A DNA stretch of 45,790 nucleotides from Shinella sumterensis (GTDB lineage: Bacteria; Pseudomonadota; Alphaproteobacteria; Rhizobiales; Rhizobiaceae), in the NCBI RefSeq assembly GCF_004514425.2, contig NZ_MYFN02000018.1:26850-72639 (forward strand), given 5' to 3'. Shown here one piece after another: positions 34,716-42,459 of this stretch. Under the pieces are notes generated by a model. That model saw only the letters and a program-made list of their open reading frames with translations. It ran no database searches and was not told the origin of the DNA. Position 1 is the stretch's first letter. Each line of letters begins with the position of its first letter. Position numbers and translations under genes: made by a program.

Positions 34716-35177
34716 ATGGAAGGCGTTTCCCCGGCACCCGATATCGATGCGCCGCGAACGCCCCGTTCGATCCTCTTCATGTGCCGCATGAATGCCGTGC
34801 GCTCCCCGATGGCCGAGGTGCTGGCGCGCGACATGCTGCCCGGCATCTACGTCGCCTCGGCCGGCGTGCGCCCCGGCGAGCGCGATCCTTTCGTCGATGC
34901 GGTGCTGGGCGAGGTCGACCTGTCGCTCGGCCGCCATGCGCCGCGGTCGCTGGAAGACCTGGAGGACGACTATTTCGACCTCATCGTCACGCTCGCGCCG
35001 GAAGCCCACCACGCCGCGCTCGAGCTCACCCGCTCCATGGCCGTTGACGTCATGTACTGGCCGACGCCCGATCCGACAGTCGCAACCGGCACGCGCGACC
35101 AGATTCTCGCCGCCTATCGCGAGGTTCGGGAGTTCCTGAAGGCGCTGATTGCGAAGCGGTTGAAGGGGCCCGGCTGA
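34716..35177 (+). CDS. Low-molecular-weight protein-tyrosine-phosphatase-like protein
   Basis: A 153-residue protein of the LMW phosphatase/arsenate reductase superfamily. The P-loop CX5R(S) is present as Cys23-RMNAV-Arg29-Ser30, and the general-acid region reads YWPTPDPT. It lacks the second and third cysteines of thioredoxin-linked ArsC, so phosphatase activity is favoured over arsenate reduction. Position after UPF0262 and before infA is conserved in rhizobia. The physiological substrate is unknown. Confidence 0.88.
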   Translation: MEGVSPAPDIDAPRTPRSILFMCRMNAVRSPMAEVLARDMLPGIYVASAGVRPGERDPFVDAVLGEVDLSLGRHAPRSLEDLEDDYFDLIVTLAPEAHHAALELTRSMAVDVMYWPTPDPTVATGTRDQILAAYREVREFLKALIAKRLKGPG

Positions 35178-35291
35178 GCGGCCGGAGGCATGGATAAGAC
35201 CAAATGCAGAAAGCCGCTGCTTCGGTGTTCACAAAGCATCGGGGATTGTGTAGTTTCCGGCAACTTTTCCGAGGCGGACCATAAAGCCTGC

Positions 35292-35319
35292 CCCGAATCT
35301 ACCTTCCCGAATCTATCTT
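35292..35319. repeat. 14-bp tandem duplication in the infA leader
   Basis: CCCGAATCTACCTT and CCCGAATCTATCTT lie head to tail, differing at one base, directly before AAGGAA and the infA start. A leader role in infA translation is possible but not shown. Confidence 0.7.
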
Positions 35320-35338
35320 CAAGGAATATCGCTCAAAC

Positions 35339-35557
35339 ATGGCAAAAGAAGAAGTCCTCGAATTCCCCGGCGTCGTGACGGAACTGCTTCCGAACGCGAC
35401 CTTCCGCGTCAAGCTCGAAAACGAGCACGAGATCATCGCGCACACCGCGGGCCGCATGCGCAAGAACCGCATCCGCGTTCTGGCCGGCGACAAGGTGCTG
35501 GTCGAGATGACGCCCTACGACCTCACCAAGGGTCGCATCACCTACCGTTTCAAGTAA
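35339..35557 (+). CDS. infA: Translation initiation factor IF-1
   Basis: The 72-residue S1/OB-fold factor that binds the ribosomal A site during initiation. The sequence starts [20 protein letters not shown] and contains [20 protein letters not shown] and [19 protein letters not shown], all diagnostic. The ribosome-binding site is weak and distant (AAGGAA at 35320-35325, about 13 bases away), and the 161-base leader contains a small tandem repeat, so translational control is conceivable. A short GC-rich hairpin without T run follows the stop. Confidence 0.98.
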   Translation: MAKEEVLEFPGVVTELLPNATFRVKLENEHEIIAHTAGRMRKNRIRVLAGDKVLVEMTPYDLTKGRITYRFK

Positions 35558-35647
35558 GTCCTCTTGCAAGCCGAGGGGGCCGCGCCCCCGCCCGGCCGAT
35601 GGCCGACGCGCGAATAGCGGCGCACCCCGGAGCCTCCCGGAGCCCTC

Positions 35648-36268
35648 ATGGCGCAGACCGAAAAGCTCATCCTCGCCTCCGGCTCGCCGCGCCGCGTCGA
35701 ACTTCTCGCGCAGGCGGGCATCGAAGCCGCGCGCCTGATGCCGATGGATATCGACGAGACGCCGAAGCGTTCCGAGCATCCGCGTTCGCTCGCCCGCCGG
35801 CTGTCGACCGGCAAGGCGCAGGCAGCCCTTGCCGCCATCAAGGGCGACCCGGCCCATGCGGGCAGCTACATCCTGGCGGCCGATACGGTCGTCTCTGTCG
35901 GCCGGCGCATCCTGCCGAAGACGGAGATGGTCGATGAGGCGTCGAGCGCGCTGCACCTGCTCTCCGGCCGCAGCCACCGCGTCTTCACCGGCGTGTGCCT
36001 CATCACGCCCGATCGCACCGTGCGCCAGAAAGTCGTCGACACCAAGGTGCGTTTCAAGCGCCTGTCGACCACCGATATCGAGAACTATCTCGCCTCGGGC
36101 CAGTGGCGTGGCAAGGCGGGCGGCTATGCCATCCAGGGCATTGCCGGCAGCTTCGTCGTCAAGCTGGTCGGCTCCTACACGAATGTCGTCGGCCTGCCGC
36201 TCTATGAGACGCTGACGCTGCTGTCGGGCGAGGGCTTCGACGTGCATGCCGGCTGGGCGGATGCCTGA
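35648..36268 (+). CDS. Maf-like nucleotide pyrophosphatase
   Basis: A 206-residue Maf/HAM1-fold protein that hydrolyses non-canonical or selected nucleoside triphosphates to monophosphates. It starts [20 protein letters not shown], with the ASGSPRR signature, and has [15 protein letters not shown] containing the catalytic aspartate, followed by [16 protein letters not shown] and [11 protein letters not shown]. Family members were first described as septum-formation inhibitors. The stop at 36266-36268 is one base before the yacG start chosen here, so the two are coupled. Confidence 0.95.
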   Translation: MAQTEKLILASGSPRRVELLAQAGIEAARLMPMDIDETPKRSEHPRSLARRLSTGKAQAALAAIKGDPAHAGSYILAADTVVSVGRRILPKTEMVDEASSALHLLSGRSHRVFTGVCLITPDRTVRQKVVDTKVRFKRLSTTDIENYLASGQWRGKAGGYAIQGIAGSFVVKLVGSYTNVVGLPLYETLTLLSGEGFDVHAGWADA

Positions 36269-36269
36269 C

Positions 36270-36479
36270 ATGGCGGGCGAGAACGAGAAAGCCGCGTCCA
36301 ATGTCGCGCCGCTGCGCAAGGCCGTGCCCTGTCCGATCTGCCGCCGTCCCTCCGCCCGCGAGCACTACCCGTTCTGTTCCGAACGCTGCCGCGATGTGGA
36401 TCTCAACCGCTGGCTCTCCGGCTCCTATGCCATCCCCGTCGCGGATGACGAAGCCAAGGCCGACGACGAGGATATGTGA
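36270..36479 (+). CDS. yacG: DNA gyrase inhibitor YacG, zinc-finger protein
   Basis: A 69-residue zinc protein; E. coli YacG (65 residues) binds GyrB and blocks gyrase from DNA. The four zinc ligands are visible in CPICRRPS and FCSERCRDVD (C-x2-C...C-x3-C), followed by the conserved LNRWLSGSYAIP. The start at 36270 is favoured because GGCGG lies about nine bases upstream; ATG 36261 would have almost no spacing. It is the last gene before tRNA-Phe and the accessory region. Confidence 0.93.
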   Translation: MAGENEKAASNVAPLRKAVPCPICRRPSAREHYPFCSERCRDVDLNRWLSGSYAIPVADDEAKADDEDM

Positions 36480-36561
36480 CGGCCTGAACAAAGGGAAAAG
36501 CGCAATCTTTTCCACAGCTTGAAATGCGTCTCAAATTTCCCGCAAAAAACCGGCCTTGGGG

Positions 36562-36590
36562 CTGGACACATTTTTGCAAGATGCTATAAC
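36562..36590 (+). promoter_or_regulatory. Promoter of tRNA-Phe
   Basis: CTGGAC (36562-36567) and TATAAC (36585-36590) are 17 bases apart, close to the alphaproteobacterial housekeeping consensus. A transcript from here would begin about 55 bases before the mature tRNA. Confidence 0.6.
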
Positions 36591-36652
36591 CCCGCTCGCT
36601 CCCGGGGCGAAACCAAGCGCCCCAAGGATTTCCAACGGAAATCCACCCGGAT

Positions 36653-36728
36653 GCCCGGATAGCTCAGTTGGTAGAGCAGCGGATTGAAAATCCGCGTGTC
36701 GGTGGTTCAAATCCGCCTCCGGGCACCA
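36653..36728 (+). tRNA. tRNA-Phe (anticodon GAA), likely island insertion point
   Basis: A 76-nt gene with encoded CCA. The acceptor pairs GCCCGGA with TCCGGGC; the anticodon loop TTGAAAA has anticodon GAA; the T-loop is TTCAAAT. Everything immediately downstream differs in base composition and gene type, so the 3' half is probably the attachment site of an integrated element. I found no duplicate 3' end within the window. Confidence 0.97.
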
Positions 36729-37016
36729 CTAAATTCTTTAAAGAAATCAATGTGTTTGCGAGCAAAGCATCTGAGGCAGTAGGTGTTTTCATGTTGCCTG
36801 GTGTTGCAACTGATTTTCCTTGAATTTCAATGGTTCCCGGCCACACTTGGCAAATCCGTGCGACATGAAACGCAACATGGCGCCGCGATTTCTGACCTGC
36901 ACGTCGCGCCGAGCCGCGACGGTTGGAATACATCCAACTGGATAACTTAACGCCTTCTCTGGACCTCAGCGCTAAGGGTAGCGATCTTTAGGCTCCGCAT
37001 AACATGGAGCCGCTTG

Positions 37017-37277
37017 ATGAAGACGATATTTCTGCTCATGGCGCAATATGACGGTGCCGCGATCATCCCGGTCGCGTCGGTCGTGAAAGATTTCTTCCCT
37101 CACATGAGCGTCGAGCAGTTCGCAAAGAAGGCGACGCGAGGCGAGATCAAAATCCCGCTCATCTACATCGAGCAAAGCCAGAAGGCTGCAAGGGGGGTGC
37201 ATGTACAAGACTTGGCCGATTATATCGAAGCTAGGCGGAAGGTGGCGAAAGACGTGCTTGAGGCGTTTTCACGATGA
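37017..37277 (+). CDS. PrtN-like pyocin/phage activator
   Basis: An 86-residue protein starting MKTIFLLMAQYDGAAIIPVA (ATG 37017, GGAG upstream; a TTG directly before is also in frame). It matches PrtN, the activator of pyocin genes in Pseudomonas: FLLMAQY near the start, a central HMSVEQFAKKATRGEIKIPL and a C-terminal KAARGVHVQDLADYIEARR. In rhizobia such proteins occur in prophage-like islands. Any target here is unclear because the phage structural genes nearby are only remnants. The 288 bases between tRNA-Phe and this gene hold no other gene I can support. Confidence 0.85.
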   Translation: MKTIFLLMAQYDGAAIIPVASVVKDFFPHMSVEQFAKKATRGEIKIPLIYIEQSQKAARGVHVQDLADYIEARRKVAKDVLEAFSR

Positions 37278-37434
37278 CCGTTTCGATTGAGGGCGCTGGC
37301 CTAACGGATAATGGAAAGGGGCGACTGCGGCCGTGATATCATCGCGGTTGTGCGCGAGACCATGTGAAAACTCGCCGCAAGGCAGTTGACACGACGCAGT
37401 GGTCTTGAGACGAACAGTGCTGCGAGGGCATGTG

Positions 37435-38115
37435 ATGGATGGATTGATTGGAATTGGCCTTTACACGCCGGCAGAAGCTGGAAGGCTTCTGCATGTGGCG
37501 CCGGCTAAGATATCGCGATGGCTACGTGGTCACACGCTAAAAGGGCGCGAATACCCTGCGCTTTGGACGCCCGCCGTGAAGCTGGATGACGCCGAAAGGA
37601 CTATTCTCGGTTTTCGTGATCTCATGGAAATCCGTGTAGCTGATGCTTTCATTCGGGCCGGTGTTTCCTCGATCCAAGTCCGCGCAGCGATTGATTATGC
37701 ACGCGAGGTCCTCGGTGAAGATTACCCTCTTTCAGCCGAAAGATTTAGAACCGATGGGCGCAGCATTCTCCTGAGGGTTTTTGAGAAGGACGCTGACGGG
37801 GTTGAGCGCGAACGTCTCCTCAATCTCTTCCGCCGGCAATACGAATTCAAGGAAGTCATCGACCCGCTTCTTAAGACCGTTGATTTTGATGACCGCGGCT
37901 CGCCTCGCCTATGGTATCCGGCCGGGCGGCGCGTCAACATCGTTGTCGACCCATTGCGCTCATTTGGACAGCCAATCGACGGTGCAACGAGCGTGCCCAC
38001 GGCAGTATTGGCGATGTCGGCGAAGGAGCTTGGCGTCGACGAGACGGCAATCGCATACGATGTGCCAGAGGCATCCGTGCGGCGCGCAATCGACTTTGAG
38101 CACTCACTGAATTGA
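37435..38115 (+). CDS. Antitoxin-like DNA-binding protein, VapB45/DUF433 type
   Basis: A 226-residue protein from ATG 37435 with GAGGG at 37423-37427; TTGACA at 37386-37391 could be its -35 element. The N-terminal helix-turn-helix LYTPAEAGRLLHVAPAKISRWL is of the VapB45 type, and the C-terminus (VPTAVLAMSAKELGV, then PEASVRRAIDFEHSL) is DUF433-like. The middle resembles nothing I can name. It lies 12 bases before a PIN-like gene, the order antitoxin-toxin, so I infer a VapBC45-type module in which this protein neutralises the toxin and represses the operon. Confidence 0.75.
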   Translation: MDGLIGIGLYTPAEAGRLLHVAPAKISRWLRGHTLKGREYPALWTPAVKLDDAERTILGFRDLMEIRVADAFIRAGVSSIQVRAAIDYAREVLGEDYPLSAERFRTDGRSILLRVFEKDADGVERERLLNLFRRQYEFKEVIDPLLKTVDFDDRGSPRLWYPAGRRVNIVVDPLRSFGQPIDGATSVPTAVLAMSAKELGVDETAIAYDVPEASVRRAIDFEHSLN

Positions 38116-38127
38116 TGGTGGCGGTGA

Positions 38128-38547
38128 GTGAAGGTTCTTTTCGATAACTGTACCGCCCCTCTCTTCGCCTCAACCTTAAATGGCTTCATCAGCCACTATG
38201 GTCACACGGCTGTTCATATCCGGGACGTCCCGGACCTTCCTAACGGCCGGAATTCAACCGACGTTGAGTGGATAGAGTATCTTCGGGCGTCTCCTGAGGT
38301 CTGGACCTTCATTTCCGGAGACGGTCGGATATTAAAAAATCCGGCCGAACGCGCCGCGCTTCGATCAGCCGGGCTACATGGATTTGTACTTGCGCCTGGC
38401 TATCAGAAAACACCACTCAATCAAGTAGCGGCGGTTCTGCTTTGGCACTGGCCTGAAATGATCCGCCTGACTGAAATCCTCGCGGCGCCCTCGATGCACG
38501 AGGTACCAATGAAGCGGATAACGAAGCTCCGCTCGCTTCCTCTTTAA
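38128..38547 (+). CDS. PIN-like toxin, VapC45 type
   Basis: A 139-residue protein with GTG start at 38128. It begins MKVLFDNCTAPLFASTLNGF when translated, with the first acidic residue Asp6, then DVEWIEYL and FISGDGRILKNPAERAALRS, which provide the other PIN-type acidic residues. It fits the VapC45-like PIN family, presumed RNases. The coupling to the DUF433/HTH gene just upstream supports a toxin-antitoxin pair. All acidic positions look intact, so the toxin may be functional. The true RNA target is unknown. Confidence 0.72.
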   Translation: MKVLFDNCTAPLFASTLNGFISHYGHTAVHIRDVPDLPNGRNSTDVEWIEYLRASPEVWTFISGDGRILKNPAERAALRSAGLHGFVLAPGYQKTPLNQVAAVLLWHWPEMIRLTEILAAPSMHEVPMKRITKLRSLPL

Positions 38548-38669
38548 AGGCTGCGGCGACTTAGGCGCGAAAGCAAAGCGCGGACCGTACCAACGCTTGC
38601 TCGACGCATTCATTCAGCAAGTAAAAATCCGCCGCCGGTTACTCGGCGAAAGATTGTAACATAGCCACA

Positions 38670-39476
38670 TCAAGGATATTCGGCGCCAAGGTCAAGGCTG
38701 GCGAGTATCAAGGATAATTCGTCCAACTTCAGCCTGACAACAGCCCAAGTGCGCAAGTCTTCGGTTCTCGGGTCGCGAGCTAACTCGATTGCTTTGTCGA
38801 TGAGGCGCGAAACAATCCGTAGAGTACGAGCATCGCGCGGGGGAGCAGTGATTTCAACTTTTTCTAGGTCGATAGACGGGAGGTAATGTTCAAATTCTTT
38901 AACGAAATCTGCAATCGCATTCTCGCGGTCGGAGGAACCCGCTCCAATATGCGGGTAAGAGACATTACCGCTCTTGCGGCTGCGCACCTGAAATTGAATT
39001 CTCCCAGCATACATTAGCATCGACCGAATTTCTTCGATCGTTCCGTCAAACTGATCTACCAATGCCATCTTACGGCGATCTGTGTTCTCTTCCCTCAGAA
39101 TGTCAGTCTGCGCACTGAGAAGATTGGCTTGGCGCTTCGCCTCATTAGCCTGCTCTTTCATCACCTCGCGCTGTAGTTCGAATTCCTCTCTCGTCAGCGC
39201 GAGTTCTTTGCGTTGCTCACGAAGCTCAGTGGATTGCAGAATGACAGCAACTGCTAACCAGATAAACGCAAGGGTCGAGAACGCGCCGGCGGTGAAATCG
39301 CCCCATTCGTTCGGAGCCATGCAGGCAAGGCCGTTGTCGCACTTGATCCGCAGGAGCACAAAGCAGCCAGCCAACCAAAGAACGGTCCCGACCGAGGCGA
39401 TCCAGAGGGTTAGCTTAGAGCCGACGGGCAAACCGACCTCCCTGTCTGGGCGGGAGTTACGAAGCTGATCCTTCAC
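38670..39476 (-). CDS. Two-pass membrane protein with coiled coil, putative abortive-infection (putAbiC-like)
   Basis: A 268-residue protein from a GTG at 39476 with GAGG upstream. Two membrane segments (about 22-44 and 62-81) flank a short loop with two cysteines. The second carries EWGDFTAGAFSTLAFIWLAV, a pattern shared with proteins described as putative phage abortive infection proteins. A coiled coil follows (84-137, QRKELALTREEFELQREVMK onward), then a soluble C-terminal domain of about 130 residues rich in helices. The small gene upstream ends 12 bases before it and is likely cotranscribed. Family assignment rests on motif pattern only; a defence role is inferred from pattern and location. 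Confidence 0.55.
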   Translation of the reverse strand: MKDQLRNSRPDREVGLPVGSKLTLWIASVGTVLWLAGCFVLLRIKCDNGLACMAPNEWGDFTAGAFSTLAFIWLAVAVILQSTELREQRKELALTREEFELQREVMKEQANEAKRQANLLSAQTDILREENTDRRKMALVDQFDGTIEEIRSMLMYAGRIQFQVRSRKSGNVSYPHIGAGSSDRENAIADFVKEFEHYLPSIDLEKVEITAPPRDARTLRIVSRLIDKAIELARDPRTEDLRTWAVVRLKLDELSLILASLDLGAEYP

Positions 39477-39488
39477 TCGCTACCTCAA

Positions 39489-39668
39489 TCAACTATGTAC
39501 TTGGCCGCGGAGGATCGCCATGGATGCCTCCGGTGACAAAAGCTTGGTGTTTTTCAGTTCCGCTTTCCGCGCATCGTAGATCGCAACATCAGCGGCATCC
39601 TCTGCCGCTTCCGCCTGGCGTTGCCGCCGGCGCTTCTCCATCTCTTCCAACTGCTTTCTCGTCACCAT
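39489..39668 (-). CDS. Small charged hypothetical protein, upstream partner of the membrane protein
   Basis: A 59-residue protein starting MVTRKQLEEMEKRRRQRQAE with GAGGTG before the ATG at 39668. It is one predicted basic/acidic helix followed by DARKAELKNTKLLSPEAS. I do not recognise a family. Its position 12 bases before the abortive-infection-like gene suggests an operon, and it could be an accessory or control protein. A 13-bp stem-loop lies just upstream. Confidence 0.5.
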   Translation of the reverse strand: MVTRKQLEEMEKRRRQRQAEAAEDAADVAIYDARKAELKNTKLLSPEASMAILRGQVHS

Positions 39669-39687
39669 GTCGGCACCTCGTCGAGCA

Positions 39688-39722
39688 GGAAGAGCCCCGG
39701 CCACAGACCCCGGGGCTCTTCC
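39688..39722. terminator. Strong 13-bp stem-loop, possible phage-type terminator
   Basis: GGAAGAGCCCCGG (39688-39700) pairs perfectly with 39710-39722 around a nine-base loop. There is no T run. It would insulate the leftward pair from DNA to its right, where only phage remnants are found. Confidence 0.55.
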
Positions 39723-39905
39723 CTCAATCCGCAATCACAAGGAGGATCAGACCTCGCGGGCGGATAGTTTCAGAACTTGTACTGTCCGTCGAGCGCAATC
39801 AGGCGGATCGGGGGCCAGAAATCCAACTCAAAATGGAAAAATGAAATCGAAAAAAGTGGGAAAAGGTCGGGGGCAACCTGCTCCGCATAGGCCGGCCAGT
39901 GGCAC

Positions 39906-40007
39906 ATGATCAATTCCGGCCATCTCCCCGTCGTGAAGCAGGTCGGCGAGCGCTATGTCGTCAGTCGCCGGAAGCTTCTGGCCTTTTTCCTCGAGGACGC
40001 GACATGA
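39906..40007 (+). pseudogene. Remnant of a small helix-turn-helix (excisionase-like) protein
   Basis: A 33-codon frame, MINSGHLPVVKQVGERYVVS followed by RRKLLAFFLEDAT. This reads like the recognition helix, wing and C-terminus of a MerR/excisionase-type protein with its first half missing; an in-frame stop at 39888-39890 prevents extension. Its TGA overlaps the next ATG. I treat it as a truncated gene. Confidence 0.45.
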
Positions 40008-40282
40008 GCAGAGTTGACCACGAGCGCCGCCGCCAGGCCGATCGGCAGCGCCGGCAAGGAACGGAGGGCGCCGACGAGCTCGGCGCCCTTTTCGCCAAGG
40101 CGAGGGCATTCAAGAAGCGTCCGGCGAAGGCCGACCTCCGAGCCGAGGCTGAGGCGGCGATCGCGAAGGTGACCCGCGAAATGAAATGCGACGGTTGCGG
40201 CCATGAGGGTACCGTCACCGTTCCGGCGTCTCGTCGACGGGCTCGCCTCCGGTGCTCGCAGTGCGGAGGCTATGCGACGTGA
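40004..40282 (+). CDS. Zinc-ribbon hypothetical phage-type protein
   Basis: A 92-residue protein from ATG 40004 with GAGGA before it. The N-terminal 60 residues are strongly basic and helical; the C-terminus has a zinc ribbon, CDGCGHEG and LRCSQCG (two C-x2-C pairs). It overlaps both the upstream fragment and the downstream gene by four bases, so this is a compact phage-like gene block. The function is unknown; nucleic-acid binding is likely from the ribbon. Confidence 0.6.
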   Translation: MSRVDHERRRQADRQRRQGTEGADELGALFAKARAFKKRPAKADLRAEAEAAIAKVTREMKCDGCGHEGTVTVPASRRRARLRCSQCGGYAT

Positions 40283-40614
40283 AAACGACAATAGAAACCC
40301 CGGGACCGAGCCTCGCGACGTGGAAATTTCAACTTCTTGAAACGGTCGATAACGACCCACTACTTGGCAAGGGCGGTGCCTGCCTTTCCGTGATGCGGGC
40401 AGCGATCAACTTCATGAACACGCGGCACTCGCGTCCGTACCTGCCCATCAGCGTCCTGATGAAGCGTACCGGGCTGGCAAGTGCGGCCTGTGTGGACGCG
40501 AGGAAGCGTCTTGTTACGGCCGGCTACCTCGTCCCGAGCGGATCGAACGCCCGAGGGCTGGACACATTCGAAATCCGCAATTCCCGCCGCGTGGACGTCC
40601 TTACCAGGCAGTGA
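40279..40614 (+). CDS. Winged-helix-like phage protein, function unknown
   Basis: A 111-residue protein starting with GTG at 40279, overlapping the zinc-ribbon gene stop by four bases (GTGA). It contains WKFQLLETVDNDPLLG and SVMRAAINFMNTRHSRPYLP, then LMKRTGLASAACVDARKRLV and TAGYLVPSGS, which look like a winged helix-turn-helix of the kind seen in phage replication or regulatory proteins. It is short for a full replication protein. Its stop overlaps the next GTG. Confidence 0.55.
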   Translation: MKTTIETPGPSLATWKFQLLETVDNDPLLGKGGACLSVMRAAINFMNTRHSRPYLPISVLMKRTGLASAACVDARKRLVTAGYLVPSGSNARGLDTFEIRNSRRVDVLTRQ

Positions 40615-40744
40615 AGGACATTGAAGAGCAAATTCGGCATGAGGGGCGCGGGGGCAGGTTCGACGATGCGCTTGCCACTGCTCAGAAGGCTTTCGAGAAG
40701 GCCGACGTCAATTGGAACCGGCGCCGCAAGGCGGAAGCGGCAGC
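40611..40744 (+). pseudogene. N-terminal fragment of a phage gene
   Basis: A frame beginning at GTG 40611 (MKDIEEQIRHEGRGGRFDDA when translated) continues as a plausible charged protein for about 45 codons. After that the plausible coding moves to another frame that encodes tape-measure sequence. The gene is therefore cut near 40740 by a deletion or recombination. The original product is not recognised. Confidence 0.45.
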
Positions 40745-41188
40745 ATCGGTTCGACGTCTGCCTACAAGTTGCAGCGGTTCAAGTCGCAGCTTGGCGATAT
40801 CGCCCTCACGATCGGCGGTTCATTGCTGCCGGCGCTCAACAAGCTGCTCGTTCCTCTCGGCGAGATCGCGCTCAAGTTCTCCGCATGGTCGGAGGCCAAT
40901 CCTGAGATTGTTCGGAACGTCATCTTGGCGACGAGCGCAATCGTGGGCTTTCGTATCGCGCTGGCGAGCCTGCGCTTTATCGGTCTTATGGGTCGAGGTG
41001 GCGCCCTGTCGATGCTGGCCTTAGCGTTCAACACGGTCGGACGAGCCGCCATCGGCGCCACCAAAGCCGTGAAGAATGCTGTCGGTCTGCAAGCCGCCCT
41101 CGCAGCGATGAGCGGTACGAAATTGACGGGCCTTCAATCCGTCACGACGGCGCTCAAGGCGATGGCACTCGCTGTTCCTTGTATATGA
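40745..41188 (+). pseudogene. Internal fragment of a phage tail tape-measure protein
   Basis: About 145 codons of tape-measure sequence: YKLQRFKSQLGDIALTIGGS, then LLPALNKLLVPLGEIALKFS, followed by hydrophobic Gly/Ala-rich segments. Both ends are missing. The left end joins an unrelated phage gene fragment near 40740 and the right end stops at the junction with the restriction gene near 41165-41180. It shows that a tailed phage once lay here. Confidence 0.7.
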
Positions 41189-41996
41189 TCGAGGTGAAGT
41201 CGTTCTTCAGATAGGCTTTGAAAGCCTTGTCCGCCTGGGTTTCCAGTTCCAGCCGGTCGACGAGGAAAAGGACGCGCTTGGCGTTACGTGTTTTCAGAAA
41301 AAGCTTGATCACCGCTGCAGACGTAAGTGTCTTGCCGGTGCCGGTTGCCATCTCGAACAGAAACCGCGTCGCGCCCCTCTTGGCGCTTTTCTGTATCGCC
41401 TGGATCGCGCGTTCCTGATAGGGGCGAAGGAAGCGGAGTTTTTGCTTTTCGACGAAAGCATCCCGCTCCGCCTCGTTTTTCCATGCTGCCTCGTTTGCAT
41501 AACCAGGCATTTGGGTGACAACGATAAAGTCGCGCTCAACCTTTTCGGCAAAGAGCCGCTCTGCATTTGGCTCGAAAGCGTAGTGATCCTTGATTTCGTT
41601 AGGGCCGGGGAAAGCAGAGACAACCGTCGGATTGCCCTGCTCGAGGTCCCACAGGTAATGGATGTTCCCGTTGCTGAGAACCACGAAGCGGGCATTCTGA
41701 GCGCGGGCGTATTTGCGGGCCTGCTCCTTGCCGATGCGAGGATCTTTGTCTTCGGATTTCGCTTCAAGGACAATGAGCGGCTTGCCGTCCTTGTCCAGCA
41801 GCAGGAAGTCGATGAATCCCTTCGCGCTCTTTTCAAAGTCCTCGCCAAGGCTCTCGATTTGCTCAGGCTTCAGTTTTACGTTCGGTTCTAGAACGACATT
41901 TGCGGGACCGTTCTTGTCATCGAAGAAGCGCCAGCCGGCCGCCTCCAGCAGCCGATTGATTTTGATCCTGGCTGTTGCTTCCTTGCGTAATGACAA
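41154..41996 (-). pseudogene. Truncated type I restriction enzyme R subunit (N-terminal third)
   Basis: Starts at a TTG (41996) behind GGGGGTGAG. The N-terminal nuclease domain keeps Asp63, Glu78 and Lys80 (FIDFLLLDKDG and VLEAKSED), and the helicase begins with Walker A GTGKT at 219-223. The protein then stops after about 280 residues, whereas HsdR proteins are roughly 750-1100 long. The end of homology (near YKEQR) abuts phage tape-measure sequence on the other strand. No hsdM or hsdS is present. It should be inactive as a restriction motor, although the isolated nuclease domain might fold. Confidence 0.85.
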
Positions 41997-42128
41997 TGCT
42001 CACCCCCCGGCAAAAATCAGCAGTGAATCGGTACTCCTTAGGTTGCATAGCTTAAAGAGCGTTCGATCGGGAGGAAATGGGCAAAGCGCGGTATTCTGGC
42101 GGAGGTCGATTTTTCTGATGAAACGAGG

Positions 42129-42162
42129 AAAGGGGCCTCCTCTATGTAGAGTTAGCCCCTTT
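42129..42162 (-). terminator. Stem-loop after the small gene at 42166-42390
   Basis: AAAGGGGC pairs with GCCCCTTT across an inner CTCTA/TAGAG stem. It stands directly after the stop of the leftward small gene. The T run is short, so it is only a possible terminator. Confidence 0.45.
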
Positions 42163-42165
42163 GTA

Positions 42166-42390
42166 TTACTTCTCGATAGATCCGACGATAACATTTCGTG
42201 CGTCGTCTGCCGCCGCCGATCCTTTCAACCACTGCCACGGCGATCGCGGCTTATGCACCTTCGCAAGCTCGGGATGTTTCTTCGGATCTCGGATGGCATC
42301 GCGTAGACGTTCGCGTGCTTCTTTCGGGTCGATCTTCAATTCGGCGCACAGCGCCTTGAGGCTGATGATTTCGGGTGCCTTGTTGGTCAT
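42166..42390 (-). CDS. Small conserved-looking hypothetical protein
   Basis: A 74-residue protein from ATG 42390 (an upstream in-frame ATG at 42420 is less likely). It begins MTNKAPEIISLKALCAELKI and continues with PKEARERLRDAIRDP, which looks like a helical DNA-binding unit, then a basic tail with HKPRSPWQW. I cannot name a family. It lies between the truncated restriction gene and the controller-like regulator, all on the minus strand. Confidence 0.5.
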   Translation of the reverse strand: MTNKAPEIISLKALCAELKIDPKEARERLRDAIRDPKKHPELAKVHKPRSPWQWLKGSAAADDARNVIVGSIEK

Positions 42391-42459
42391 GATCGTCTCC
42401 TTCGGTTCAAGACGACCCATCTAATAAGATGACACAACGCCCGATGTCAGGAACAACCC

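Noticed and set aside
36664-36933. Minus-strand 89-codon frame crossing tRNA-Phe and ending GFEPPTRGFSIRCSTN
   Set aside because: Its end is the reverse complement of the tRNA; this is a well-known false protein that arises at tRNA genes.
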